From positions 1,364,001-1,428,000 of the forward strand of contig NW_004457736.1 in assembly GCF_000203815.1 (NCBI RefSeq): a stretch of 64,000 bases of DNA. Direction: 5' to 3'. Source of the DNA: Cavenderia fasciculata (lineage: Eukaryota; Evosea; Eumycetozoa; Acytosteliales; Cavenderiaceae). The position numbers and the translations under genes are program-made. Of this stretch, positions 11,016 to 21,456 are shown piece by piece (within the stretch, counting starts at the first letter, position 1; the number at the start of each line of letters is the position of its first letter). The notes beneath the pieces are model-generated. The model saw nothing but the letters and a program-made list of their open reading frames with translations, searched no databases and had not been told where the DNA came from.

Positions 11016-12259
11016 ATGGAAGATATTCAAACTATTGTGATTGACAATGGATCAAATATGTGCAAGGCTGGTTTTGCAGGTGATGATGCTCCTCAAGCTG
11101 TATTCCCTTCTATAGTAGGTAGACTAAAATACTCTGAAGTTATGGTTGGCATGGAGTTGATAGATACATTTGTTGGTGATGAAGCACGATTAAAGAGGTA
11201 TAAAATTATGCAATGTGATCACATCACATGACACTTGATGATATCATCATTTTTGAAGAAATAAAAGATATCTAACAACATCTTTATTTTAATCTTTATT
11301 TATTTTAAAATAGAGCTCCACTTACAATAAAGAATCCAATTGAACGTGGATTTATAACTAATTGGGATGATATGGAAAAGATATGGCATCATATATTCTA
11401 TAAAGAGTTACATGTTGCTCCAGAGGAACACCCTGTATTGTTAACAGAACCACCCTTCAATCCAAAGTTTAATAGAGAAAAGATGACTCAAATCATGTTT
11501 GAAACATTCAATACCCCATCTCTCTATGTGTCTATACAAGCAGTACTATCATTATATTCATCTGGTCGTACTACTGGTATGGTACTAGACTGTGGAGACG
11601 GTATGACCTATTCGGTACCCATCTACGAGGGTCATGCTCTACAACACGCTATTCAACGTCTTGATATAGGTGGTCGTGACCTTACCGATTATATGACAAA
11701 GATACTCAATCAACGTGGATACTCGTTTACAACAACTACCGATCGTGAAATGGCATGTGATATTAAAGAGAAACTAGGTTATGTTGCATTAGACTTTGAC
11801 GAGGAAATGCAGGTAGCTACCAATAATTCGACGCAATTAGAAAAGTCCTATGAATTGGTTGATGGACAAGTCATCACGGTTGGTAAGGAAAGGTTCAGTT
11901 GTCCAGAGACATTATTCAATCCATCATTAATATGCAACGAATCTGATGGTATCCACCAAATGACCTACAACTCGATCATAAAGTGTGATGTTGATATTAG
12001 ACGCCAACTTTACAAAAATATCGTACTTGGCGGCGGTGGATCGACAATGTTCCCAGGAATGGCCGATAGAATGCAAAAGGAGATATTAGGACTTGCACCA
12101 AGTGCAACGAAAATAAATGTCATTCCTCCAGCACACAAATACTCTGTCTGGGTTGGTGGTTCCATCCAAGCGTCACTCTCCACCTTTAGACAAATGTTAA
12201 TTACCAAGGAAGATTACGATGAATTTGGTCCATCCATCATACATAGAAAGTGTTTCTAG
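11016..12259 (+). CDS. Divergent actin, second of cluster
   Basis: Exons 11016-11197 and 11314-12259 encode 375 residues. The intron is at the same Arg codon as in the other two actins. The reading frame is full length and ends [10 protein letters not shown]. It differs at normally fixed places. The first phosphate loop reads DNGSNMC (Asn for Gly15). The second reads [10 protein letters not shown] (Tyr for His161). The D-loop ends MELID in place of MGQKD. The helix after the intron reads [13 protein letters not shown]. The P-loop-adjacent strand has one extra Gly in LGGGGSTMF. Gln137 and Asp154 are kept. An altered nucleotide cycle is likely, though folding should be preserved. The open frame with many substitutions argues for a retained, specialised actin rather than a pseudogene. 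Confidence 0.9.
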
Positions 12260-13028
12260 AAATAAAACTTGTTCATTTATTTATTTATTTATTATTTCTT
12301 TTATTCTTCTTTTCTAAATATGCAATTTGACCAGATTCCATTCGAAGTCTATTAAAACTACCTAGGTAATCACTTTTGCACCACGTTTTTTATCAAACCA
12401 AACATTATAGCCTGGTACAACAAAAACGGAATTATAATCACTGTCCAATGTGAAATTAGAGGTGCCGAATCAACAACAACTACTGGAACTTCTACGACGA
12501 CTGGAACATCCACGACGACTGGAACGACAACAGGTACATCAACGACAACAGGTACCTCAACGACAACCGGAGTATCAACAACAGGATGTGTAACACATTG
12601 TGCAGTACTTTACAGTCAACCAGAGTTTAAGGGAGAACATGAAGAAATGAAAGAAGGAATGAAACAAGCAAATAGGGATTGGTGGTCTATCTTCCTTGGT
12701 GATCCCAAAGATGAATTTGCAGAAGGACCAAGCCCATTAGAAATGGAGAGTGTAAAACCAAGTGACTTCCATAAGCACCACATTGCAAATGGAAACAATC
12801 AGATGCAAATTAATCAACCTTTCAAAAACATAAAATAAACAAGTAAAAAGATTGTGTTTTTTTTCTAATTTTCAACGAAACGAACAAGAAAAAAAACTAT
12901 TGGGATACTTTCAAATTTGTTGATCATTAATAGATTGTATACATTTGATCATACATGTAATTTGTAGTCACTCAATCTATTATATATATTATATATATTA
13001 TAATAGTAACCTATAGTTTCTAGTAATA
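12260..13028. other. Spacer between second and third actin genes
   Basis: Apart from the decayed Thr-rich reading frame described separately (12320-12838), the spacer holds AT-rich sequence and TATAT runs just before the next actin ATG. No functional gene is supported. Confidence 0.6.
12320..12838 (+). pseudogene. Decayed ORF with Thr/Ser/Gly repeat linker
   Basis: From ATG 12320 to TAA 12838 one frame is open over 172 codons except for a single TAA at 12353-12355. After the stop come a hydrophobic and aromatic patch (NIIAWYNKNGIIITV), an acidic Cys, then about 40 residues of STTTGT-type repeats. A C-terminal part follows with two Cys (CVTHC), NRDWWSIFLGDPKDEF and a hydrophilic tail. Thr-rich linkers of this kind join modules in secreted and matrix proteins of dictyostelids. 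I do not recognise the family. The most likely reading is the 3' remnant of an extracellular or cellulose-binding-type protein whose 5' part was lost when the actin copies were inserted. A short functional ORF from ATG 12647 (63 residues) cannot be excluded. Confidence 0.45.
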
Positions 13029-14266
13029 ATGGAAGATATACAAACTATTGTCATTGACAATGGATCGGGTACATGCAAGGTTGGGTTTGCAGGTGATGAT
13101 GATCCACGTGCTGTATTCCCGAGTGTTGTTGGTAGACCGAAAAACTATGATGCTGTCATTGGCAAGTTTAAAAAGGATTCATTTGTTGGTGATGAAGCTC
13201 AATCAAAGAGGTACATATATGCAATCAATGATCATCAATAATCGTTTCAGATAACTTTTATTAATACTTTAATCTTTACTCTGTTTTAAATGGTCGATTT
13301 CAATTTGTGTATAGAGGATATCTTACTATAAAGTATCCAATTGAACGTGGTATTATAACCAATTGGGATGATATGGAAAAGATATGGCATCATACATTCT
13401 ATAAAGAGTTGGGTGTTGCTCCTGAAGAACATCCAGTATTGTTAACAGAACCACCACTCAATCCAAAGGCAAACCGTGAAAAGATGACTCAAATCATGTT
13501 TGAAACATTCAATACACCATCTATCTATATATCAATTGATGCAGTACTTTCATTATATTCATCGGGTCGTACAACAGGTATGGTACTCAGTTGTGGTGAT
13601 GGTGTGACGCACACAGTACCCATCTACGAGGGTCATGCTTTACAACACTCTATTCAACGTCTTGATATAAGTGGTCGTGACCTAACAGATTACATGGCAA
13701 AGATGCTCAATGATAGAGGACATGATCAAATCAAGTTTACTGCACCTGCCGAACTAGCGATTGCACATGATATTAAAGAGAAGCTTTGTTATGTTGCAAC
13801 AGACTTTGACCAGGAAATGGAGACATCGATCAACTCTACACAGTTGGATAGACACTATGAACTACCTGATGGACGTACATTGACTGTTGGTAATGAACGG
13901 TCCAGGTGTCCCGAGGCACTCTTCCATCCATCACTACTTTGTAACGAATCTGATGGTATTCATGAAATGACCTACAACTCGATCATGAAGTGTGATGTTG
14001 ATATTAGAAGAGATCTTTACAACAACATCGTACTCAGTGGTGGATCGACAATGTTCCCAGGAATGGCCGATAGAATGCACAAGGAAATATTCGCACTTGC
14101 ACCATGTGCAACGAGAATAAAGATCATAGCTCCTCCAGACCGCAGAGATTCTGTCTGGATTGGTGGTTCCGTCCTCGGCTCACTCTCCACCTTTCAACAA
14201 ATGGTAATCACCAAGAATGAACACGATGAAATTGGTCCATCCATCATACATAGAAAGTGTTTCTAG
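13029..14266 (+). CDS. Actin-like protein with altered catalytic residues, third of cluster
   Basis: Exons 13029-13210 and 13315-14266 encode 377 residues. The intron is at the shared Arg codon, with a GTACAT donor. The frame is intact to [10 protein letters not shown]. The D-loop is rewritten ([12 protein letters not shown]), losing both methionines of VMVGMG. Gln137 is Asp ([12 protein letters not shown]) and Asp154 is Ser ([12 protein letters not shown]), while His161 is kept. A two-residue insertion lies in the loop [20 protein letters not shown]. In conventional actin Gln137 and Asp154 position the water and Mg2+ for ATP hydrolysis, so this protein is predicted to be a poor ATPase. Whether it polymerises is unknown. 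A pseudo-enzymatic actin with a regulatory or capping role is an inference. Its 3' end is 118 bp from the broken F-box/LRR copy. Confidence 0.9.
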
Positions 14267-14383
14267 AAATAAAATGTGGGTCATAATAAAAAGTTAATCT
14301 TCATCCAAAATATAAAAATAACAATATTATTTTAAAGATTAATAAATTTAAATATAAATCTTTGAATATAGTTTAAATATTAC

Positions 14384-16851
14384 AGATTCGTTGGTAGATC
14401 ACTCCTCACTTCAAACGGATGGAAAGAGAGACCCTCTTTACAAGTAAGAACTCACCTTCAAATGGCACAGAAATTCCAAGATGAACAATTAAAAAGAGAT
14501 GAGATGTGCCCACTCCACCAATTTATCACAGACATCAAGAAAAGACCTTCATTCAATTTAAAGGTAGGCATGCGTACCAATTCTACAAGGTATCTCGGGT
14601 TGGTTGATGACAGCAATATATGGAAACTATCTTTAGCTCTCGTCTCCAAGAGACTATTCAACTTGGTGTCGACTAGTCTATTGACCAAAATCACTGTATT
14701 CCCCACCATTGAAACGAGCAGACATATTCTAAATCCATTTTGTGTCATCAAGAGAGCCAATCATCTTACTCTTCTACCATCAAATAGAGGTTATATGGCA
14801 GGATTCTCCAATTCCAAAGATGTTGTGCGGTTTGCAAATAGTGTACCAAGTCTTTTTAATGCAACCAAGATCGACCTCCAAGGAACAACTTTATCTGATT
14901 CTAATGTTTATCAATACTTTAATTTCGACTATTCCACCATCCCCTTTTTAATATCCAACTTTATCCACCTCACTTCAATCAACCTTTTAAATTCATACAT
15001 AACCAATCAATATCTTGACTCCCTACCACTTTTGTTAACGTCATACACTTCCATTAAAAAAATTCTTTTACCAATCTATTTTGATTGAAATGTACTGGAT
15101 CCAATTGTCAAAAAAAGGGTAGAAGTTTTATCATTTTTTGGAGATGGATCTCTTCAATTATTACAACAACTTGACAATATTGTCTACTTTTCAAGTCTCA
15201 GACATATAGTAATTGATGCTCAGATCGATTTGGATGAATGGAATGATATAAAATTAGCAAATAGTGTTGTCAAGGTGACACTTATTAAATGTCCAAAGAA
15301 TATTTTATTGTTTCAAAAGAATACTCAAATTAAAACAATTCGATTTCTAAATAATGTTTCCCAATTTGATTCAAATCAATTCATTAGAATGATATTGGAA
15401 GATTTAAGTTGTCTCCCATTCAATGAAATCCAATCAAATGTAGAGAATATTATTATTCATTCACCAACCTCTATTTTGGAAAGTGATGTAAATCAATTTC
15501 AAAAAAATGGGTATCAATATATTGGATCAACATTTACCAAAAATTCAAATTACAAATTACAATTTAAAAGAATCCAAGAATCTTTTGGAAATTCAATCAA
15601 TCAATCTATTCAACAACCAACATTTCAAGATGATAAAATGAAATTGGATAATAATAATATTATTAGTATTATTAATAACAATCACCAGGTACTCCCAAAT
15701 TATATTCTCTTTAATATTATTAGATTGGTTTGGGATTCAAGAGGCAATTGTACATGTCTTTATGATCAGAGTATCAGGGAAAGAATTAAAAATGATGGTT
15801 TAAAATTATTGGACAATCAAGAATTTATGACAAAGCTAAACAATATCAAATCCAATTGCCAAGTACATTTTTCAACAAAATCTGCCTATCATCCAGCTGG
15901 ATTAAATGCCAAACATGTCAATCGATCAAGACTACAACTATCACTCATATCAAAGTCATTTTTTAGATTCATCCAATCAAACTATTTCAACCAATTTGTG
16001 CTCAAATCATATTCAAACGACGACGATCATTTGGAAAACAAAAATTGTTTGTTAAACCATTTCACATCACTCTTTATTTATGATAATAGCCAGTTACATT
16101 CTAAAAAAATGACTTGTCTTAATTTTGATCAAGATAAAATTCTCAATATGACTGAAATGTCAATTAGACGTGGATTCTTTCCAAAAGGATATCTAGCACA
16201 ATTTATAAATCTCCAATCTCTGACAGTCCATTCAAACAATAATCCCATCCCATTTGAATGTTTTCAAAATCTAAGAAAATTGGATATTGGTAATTTCGAT
16301 TTACGTCATCTCAGATATTTTACATTAGATAAAGATCTATCAGAAAGTTTAAATGGAAACCACTAGAAAAACTATATCTCCATGTTGACATTAGAGAACA
16401 AGTCTATCTATCATTATCAGATGATATCAAAATGTCAATGAAATCGATTTTGATCAATCTCAACTCAACCAAAGATATAACTTTATTGAACCAATTTCCA
16501 AATATCAAAGAGTTACATATAGATAATTCAGATTCTTTTCCAAACCGTGTTGTTCCTCCAACAAGAATCAAAAAACTGATTGGATGTCTTTCAGAAAAGA
16601 TTTCCTTTTTCCTAAAGATCAATCAATCAATTGAAACTTTTAAATCTCTGCTCCTGGATGACCATACAGACCCCAATTCAATGGTTTGTGATTTAACTGA
16701 TGCAAACCATATTAGAAATCTAATCCTTCAAACTAGTTTAAATACTTCCAATAATTTATTATCTTATCCAAATTATAAACTTGAATCTAGTGTCTCTAAA
16801 TTTTCTTACCAAGAATTTACTACATTATATCTAAAAAGAATAAAACAATAA
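14384..16851 (+). pseudogene. Broken copy of two-module F-box/LRR-like gene
   Basis: Homology to the intact gene at 17061-19712 begins near 14384 and runs to the terminal LYLKRIKQ at 16851. The first 55 or so codons are missing. The early part (14384-14460) has drifted, and a stop breaks it before the first usable ATG at 14462. A TGA at 15086-15088 replaces the Trp codon of the sibling's YYDWNLLDP. A one-base loss at about 16355-16360 shifts the frame where the sibling reads LKGKPIEKLY; downstream sequence then matches again in a new frame (MSMKSILINLN). The second module (YILFNIIRLVWDSRGNCTC, LSLISKSFFRFIQSNYF) is intact. Three lesions point to a pseudogene. Fragments of 208, 378 and 139 codons remain open and might be mistaken for genes. 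Confidence 0.8.
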
Positions 16852-17060
16852 AAAGAAGAGAGAGAGAGAGATTCAAGATAAAAATATTTCTAATAATAAA
16901 TTTAATTATTTTTGAAAAAAGGTCTAGAAAACAAACAAAACTCACCTCTTTTTTATTTTTTATTTTGGTATCTCTATTTACTTACTAGTAACAAACATCC
17001 TTCTCTCTCTTATTTACAATTTATATTTATAAAATATATATCTATATATATATAACAAAA

Positions 17061-19712
17061 ATGAATAACTTTGAAAACACATTCAATCAAGTAGATGACC
17101 AATCAAGTAAAAGGACACTTCCTTGGTTATTAATCACAAAAATCATTAGATATGCATATGATTTTAGTAGTATATGTACATGTGTCAACACAAACCGGTT
17201 AAGAGGTGTATATAATGAACATAATCGATTCGTTTGGGATACACGATCTAAACTAGAGAATTTAGAAAAAATAAGGGATGATGGCACTTGCTTGAGAGTA
17301 ACAGCTCACCTTCAAATGGAACAGAGATTCAAAGAAGAACAATTAAATAGAGATGACATGTGTCCAATTCACCAATACATCATTGACATTAAGAAAAGAC
17401 CTTCATTTAATTTCGTTGGTGATTTTCCTTCAAACAAGTATCTCGGGTTGGTTGATGACAGCAACATAAGGAAACTATCTTTAGCGCTCGTCTCCAAGAG
17501 TCTATTCAACTTTGTGTCTACTCGTCTCTTTACCAAAATCAAGATAATGCCCACCATTGAATCGCAGACACATATCCAAAACCCATTTTGTGTCATCAAG
17601 AGAGCCACCCATCTTTCTCTATTACCACTAAATAGATACGGTGGAGGAGCTTCAATCTTGGATTATCAAGATATTCAAAGGTTTATCAAAGATGTCCCTA
17701 GTCTATGTTGTGATGTGGAAGAACTCATCTTTAAAGGTCAAACCTTTTTAGACTCTGAAACTCTCCTAATCATCACTGCCAATCTTCCCAACATCACATG
17801 CATCCATCACCACCGAAAGACCGACGGAACAACCATCAATGAATTATTCACCAACTTTACCAAAGTTACATCTTGGGATCTTTCAAATGTATCCATTAAC
17901 AACTCTAAGAGTCTTGATCAACTACCACTGTTGATTAAATCAGACTCCCCGATTAGAAAGATAATTTTACCAAACTATTATGATTGGAATTTACTGGATC
18001 CAGCGGTCAAACAAAACCTAGAGGTTTTATCATTTCAAGAAAAAAAATCATATCATCTATTACTTGACCTGCAGGATGATCATTCCTCATTTCCAAGTCT
18101 TAGACATATAATACTTGATGGTTATTATTTAAAGGAATGGATAGATTTAAAATTACCAACCACAGTTGTAAAGGTTACACTTTTATCATGTCGAAAAAAG
18201 AAATCACTTTTATTCTTTAAAGAAAACCCACAAATCAAAACAATTAGATTTCTAAATATTTTTTACCAATTGGATACATTTTGTAATCATTCTTTACAAT
18301 TGGATGATATAAGTTGTCTCCCATTCAATGAAATCCAATCAAGTGTAGAGAATATTATCATTCATTCACCAACCTCTATTTTGGAGAGTGATGTAAGACA
18401 ATTTCAAAAAAATGGTTATCAATTTATTGGATCAACAGCTGCAAGAAATTCAAATTTTAAATTACAATTTAAAAGAATGGAGGATTCTGAATACGAATCT
18501 TTAAATCAACTTATTCAACCACCATGTACATTTCAAGTTAAAAACAAGAAATTTTATAAAGACTATTGTGGTAGTAGTAGTCAAAATATACTCCCAAATT
18601 TCATTCTATTCAAGATTATTGGAATGGTTTGGAATTTAAGAGGTAGTTGTACATGTTGTCATAATCAGAGTATCAAAGATAGAATTAAAAATGATGGTAT
18701 TAAATTATTGGACAATCAAGAATTTATGAAAGAATTGGAAAATATTAAATCAAATTGTGCGGTTCATTTTTCAACCAAAACTGCCTATCATCCAGGTGGA
18801 TTCAATTCAATACACATCAATCGATCAAGATTTCAACTGTCTCTTTTATCAAAAGCTACATTTGGATTTATTCAATCAAATTATTTCAACACCTTTATTC
18901 CCCCTTTAGAGTCAGCCTCAATGTCTGTTCATTTGGAAAACAATTATTGTTTGTTGAACCATTTCACCTCACTGGAATTGTTTCATGACCGTCCTTATGA
19001 ATCATCTTTGGATTACTTTCTAGGTAAATCTCTTACGATTACTGAGATATCATTCAATGTAATAGATATTCTTGATAAATACAGTGATACCTACAACTTT
19101 TATCAGAAAACGGCCAAATCTTTTATCCCACTGGATATTCGATATTTGGAGAACCGTGGAGCTTATCATATAATCGACCACCAACTATCAGAACAATTAA
19201 AAGGAAAACCAATAGAGAAACTATATATCCATGAAGATCAACGTAAAAGTGTTTATGAATCATTATCAGATGATACCAAGATGTCAATGAAATCAATATT
19301 GATCAATCTAAACGAAGATCAAGATCTTGTACTTTTAAACCTCTTTCCAAATGTAACACAGTTGCATATTGACAAATCAGATATAATCCAAAATATCATT
19401 CTCCCATCTAAAAGAATTAAGAAAGTGATTGGATACGCTTACCAAAAGATTACTAGTTTTCTAAAGATCAATCAATCAATCGTAACTTTTAAAACACTCT
19501 TTAAAAGTTTTAATGAGATTGGGTATCTAGAATCTCTAGTAAAAGATAATGATTTAGTAGATGCAATACATATTAGAAATCTAGTCTTTCAAATTAGTTC
19601 AACACCTTCTAAAAATCTATTATCTAATCCCTACTTTCAGCTTGTATCTAGTATCTCCAAGTTTTCAAACATTGAATTGACAACTTTATATCTAAATAGA
19701 ATAAAACAATAA
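17061..19712 (+). CDS. Two-module F-box/LRR-like protein of a dictyostelid family
   Basis: A single exon of 883 residues. It consists of two related modules. Module 1 opens with an F-box-like helix pair (LPWLLITKIIRYAYD, then a CTC motif) and later LALVSKSLFNFVSTRLFTKI. Module 2, from about residue 510, opens ILPNFILFKIIGMVWNLRGS with CTC again and LSLLSKATFGFIQSNYF. Each head is followed by irregular leucine-rich repeats with Ser/Thr and Asn-rich loops. No signal peptide or membrane segment is seen. Proteins of this build are numerous in dictyostelids; by analogy the F-box-like part would bind Skp1 and the LRR part a substrate, but neither is shown here. The gene is in direct tandem with its broken copy upstream. 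The terminal motif TLYLNRIKQ is shared. Family resemblance is firm; function is inferred and weak. Confidence 0.75.
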   Translation: MNNFENTFNQVDDQSSKRTLPWLLITKIIRYAYDFSSICTCVNTNRLRGVYNEHNRFVWDTRSKLENLEKIRDDGTCLRVTAHLQMEQRFKEEQLNRDDMCPIHQYIIDIKKRPSFNFVGDFPSNKYLGLVDDSNIRKLSLALVSKSLFNFVSTRLFTKIKIMPTIESQTHIQNPFCVIKRATHLSLLPLNRYGGGASILDYQDIQRFIKDVPSLCCDVEELIFKGQTFLDSETLLIITANLPNITCIHHHRKTDGTTINELFTNFTKVTSWDLSNVSINNSKSLDQLPLLIKSDSPIRKIILPNYYDWNLLDPAVKQNLEVLSFQEKKSYHLLLDLQDDHSSFPSLRHIILDGYYLKEWIDLKLPTTVVKVTLLSCRKKKSLLFFKENPQIKTIRFLNIFYQLDTFCNHSLQLDDISCLPFNEIQSSVENIIIHSPTSILESDVRQFQKNGYQFIGSTAARNSNFKLQFKRMEDSEYESLNQLIQPPCTFQVKNKKFYKDYCGSSSQNILPNFILFKIIGMVWNLRGSCTCCHNQSIKDRIKNDGIKLLDNQEFMKELENIKSNCAVHFSTKTAYHPGGFNSIHINRSRFQLSLLSKATFGFIQSNYFNTFIPPLESASMSVHLENNYCLLNHFTSLELFHDRPYESSLDYFLGKSLTITEISFNVIDILDKYSDTYNFYQKTAKSFIPLDIRYLENRGAYHIIDHQLSEQLKGKPIEKLYIHEDQRKSVYESLSDDTKMSMKSILINLNEDQDLVLLNLFPNVTQLHIDKSDIIQNIILPSKRIKKVIGYAYQKITSFLKINQSIVTFKTLFKSFNEIGYLESLVKDNDLVDAIHIRNLVFQISSTPSKNLLSNPYFQLVSSISKFSNIELTTLYLNRIKQ

Positions 19713-19980
19713 ACTCTTAAACTATTATTCAAATAAATAATACAAATTAAAGTAAAACTATTATTTGTTCAATTCAAGAAGAACCAGGACAAAAGATCCT
19801 CTTCATAAAAATTTAATTTAATTAATTATTTTAAAAAGATCAAACTAACTTGCTACAATCCCACCCTCGACGCGTCATTCAATTTCATTTCACGTAGATA
19901 TTTATTATTATTTATTTATTTGTTGTATTTTATTCATTATTCATTTCATTCACATTCACATTCACATTATTATATAATAT

Positions 19981-21456
19981 ATGCAAGAGAGTAGTAGAAT
20001 GGAAGGTACAGTTAAACCAAAGCAAATTGAAAGTGTAGAATCAATCCTTGAAAAGTATATCCCAGAGGATGAGTTAAAGGAAGTAAAGAGAATCTTGTTT
20101 GGTCAAAACAGAGGTACATCTGTATCAGTTCAACCAGTCAATCAAGAAGCTACCGATATTGCTAATGCAAATAACTTTCAAGTACTCTTTTCAAAGTATG
20201 ATCATATACAATCATGATTGCTGTAATATAAACGATACTAACTTAATTGTTCTCTTCATCTATATCTATCTCTATCTTTATCTATTTAGAATATTAGCTG
20301 AAAAGGAACAATTGAGACAACCAAGAATTGTTCGTATTGGTATCATTCAAAATAGTATTGGTGCACCAACCAACGCACCCATTCACGATCAATACATGGC
20401 TATTCAAAACAAGATTGAAAAGATGATCGATGCTGCTGGTGCTATGGGTGTCAACGTACTCTGTCTTCAAGAGACTTGGCACATGCCATTTGCTTTCTGT
20501 ACCAGAGAAAGATATCCGTATGTATCAATCAATCATCTCAATGCGAGAGAGAAAGTAATCTACTATAATCTAATCAAATACTAACTCTTTCTTTCTTTCT
20601 TTCTCTTTCTCATCTATAAGATGGGTTGAATTTGCTCAACCGGTAACTGGTGAGGCTACCCAATTCATTCAAAGAGTAAGTATCAATATAATATAATATT
20701 AATATTAATATTATAATCACTAACATATATGTTTTATTTTAGATGGCACGTAAATATAATATGGTGATTGTATCACCAATGCTTGAAAGAGATGAAGTTC
20801 ACGGCTCGACCATTCACAACACTGCCGTGGTCGTTGGCAACAATGGTAATATTATCGGAAAGAGTAGAAAGAACCATATCCCCAGAACCGGTGATTTCAA
20901 CGAATCGACCTATTACATGGAGAGTACACTTGGACACCCAGTATTCGAGACTGTGTTTGGCAAGATTGGTATTAACATTTGCTACGGTCGTCACCATAAC
21001 CTCAACTGGTTGGCCTATGGTCTCAACGGCTCAGAGATTGTTTTTAACCCATCGGCCACTGTAACAGGTCTCTCTGAACCAATGTGGGGTGTCGAAGCTA
21101 GAAACGCTGCCATGACCAACAACTACTTTGTCGGCTCGATCAACCGTGTCGGCACTGAACACTTCCCCAACGAATTCACCTCTGGTGACGGCAAGCCTGC
21201 CCACAAGGACTTTGGCCACTTTTACGGTAGCTCTTACTTTAGCTCGCCCGACAATTGTCGTTCACCAGGTCTCAGCAGAGTCCAGGACGGCTTAAACATT
21301 GCAGAGGTCGACCTCAACCTCTGTCAACAGGTAAAGGACAAATGGAACTTCCAAATGACCGCCCGTTATGAAATGTACGCCAAGTTCTTGACTGATTACA
21401 TCGATCCAAACTATCAACCACAAATCGTTCGTGATCCATCCATTAAAAAGAATTAA
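19981..21456 (+). CDS. pyd3: Beta-ureidopropionase (N-carbamoyl-beta-alanine amidohydrolase)
   Basis: Four exons, 19981-20195, 20290-20517, 20621-20675 and 20743-21456, give 403 residues, or 397 if the second ATG at 19999 is used. All junctions keep frame. The nitrilase-fold catalytic triad is present: Glu133 in [10 protein letters not shown], Lys209 in KSRKNHIPR and Cys246 in [13 protein letters not shown], with spacings of 76 and 37 residues like the animal enzyme. It also has [15 protein letters not shown] and the N-terminal helical extension typical of the eukaryotic enzyme. It hydrolyses N-carbamoyl-beta-alanine to beta-alanine, CO2 and NH3 in the last step of uracil and thymine breakdown in the cytosol. 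The gene stands alone; remains of a retroelement follow. Identification is strong. Confidence 0.95.
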
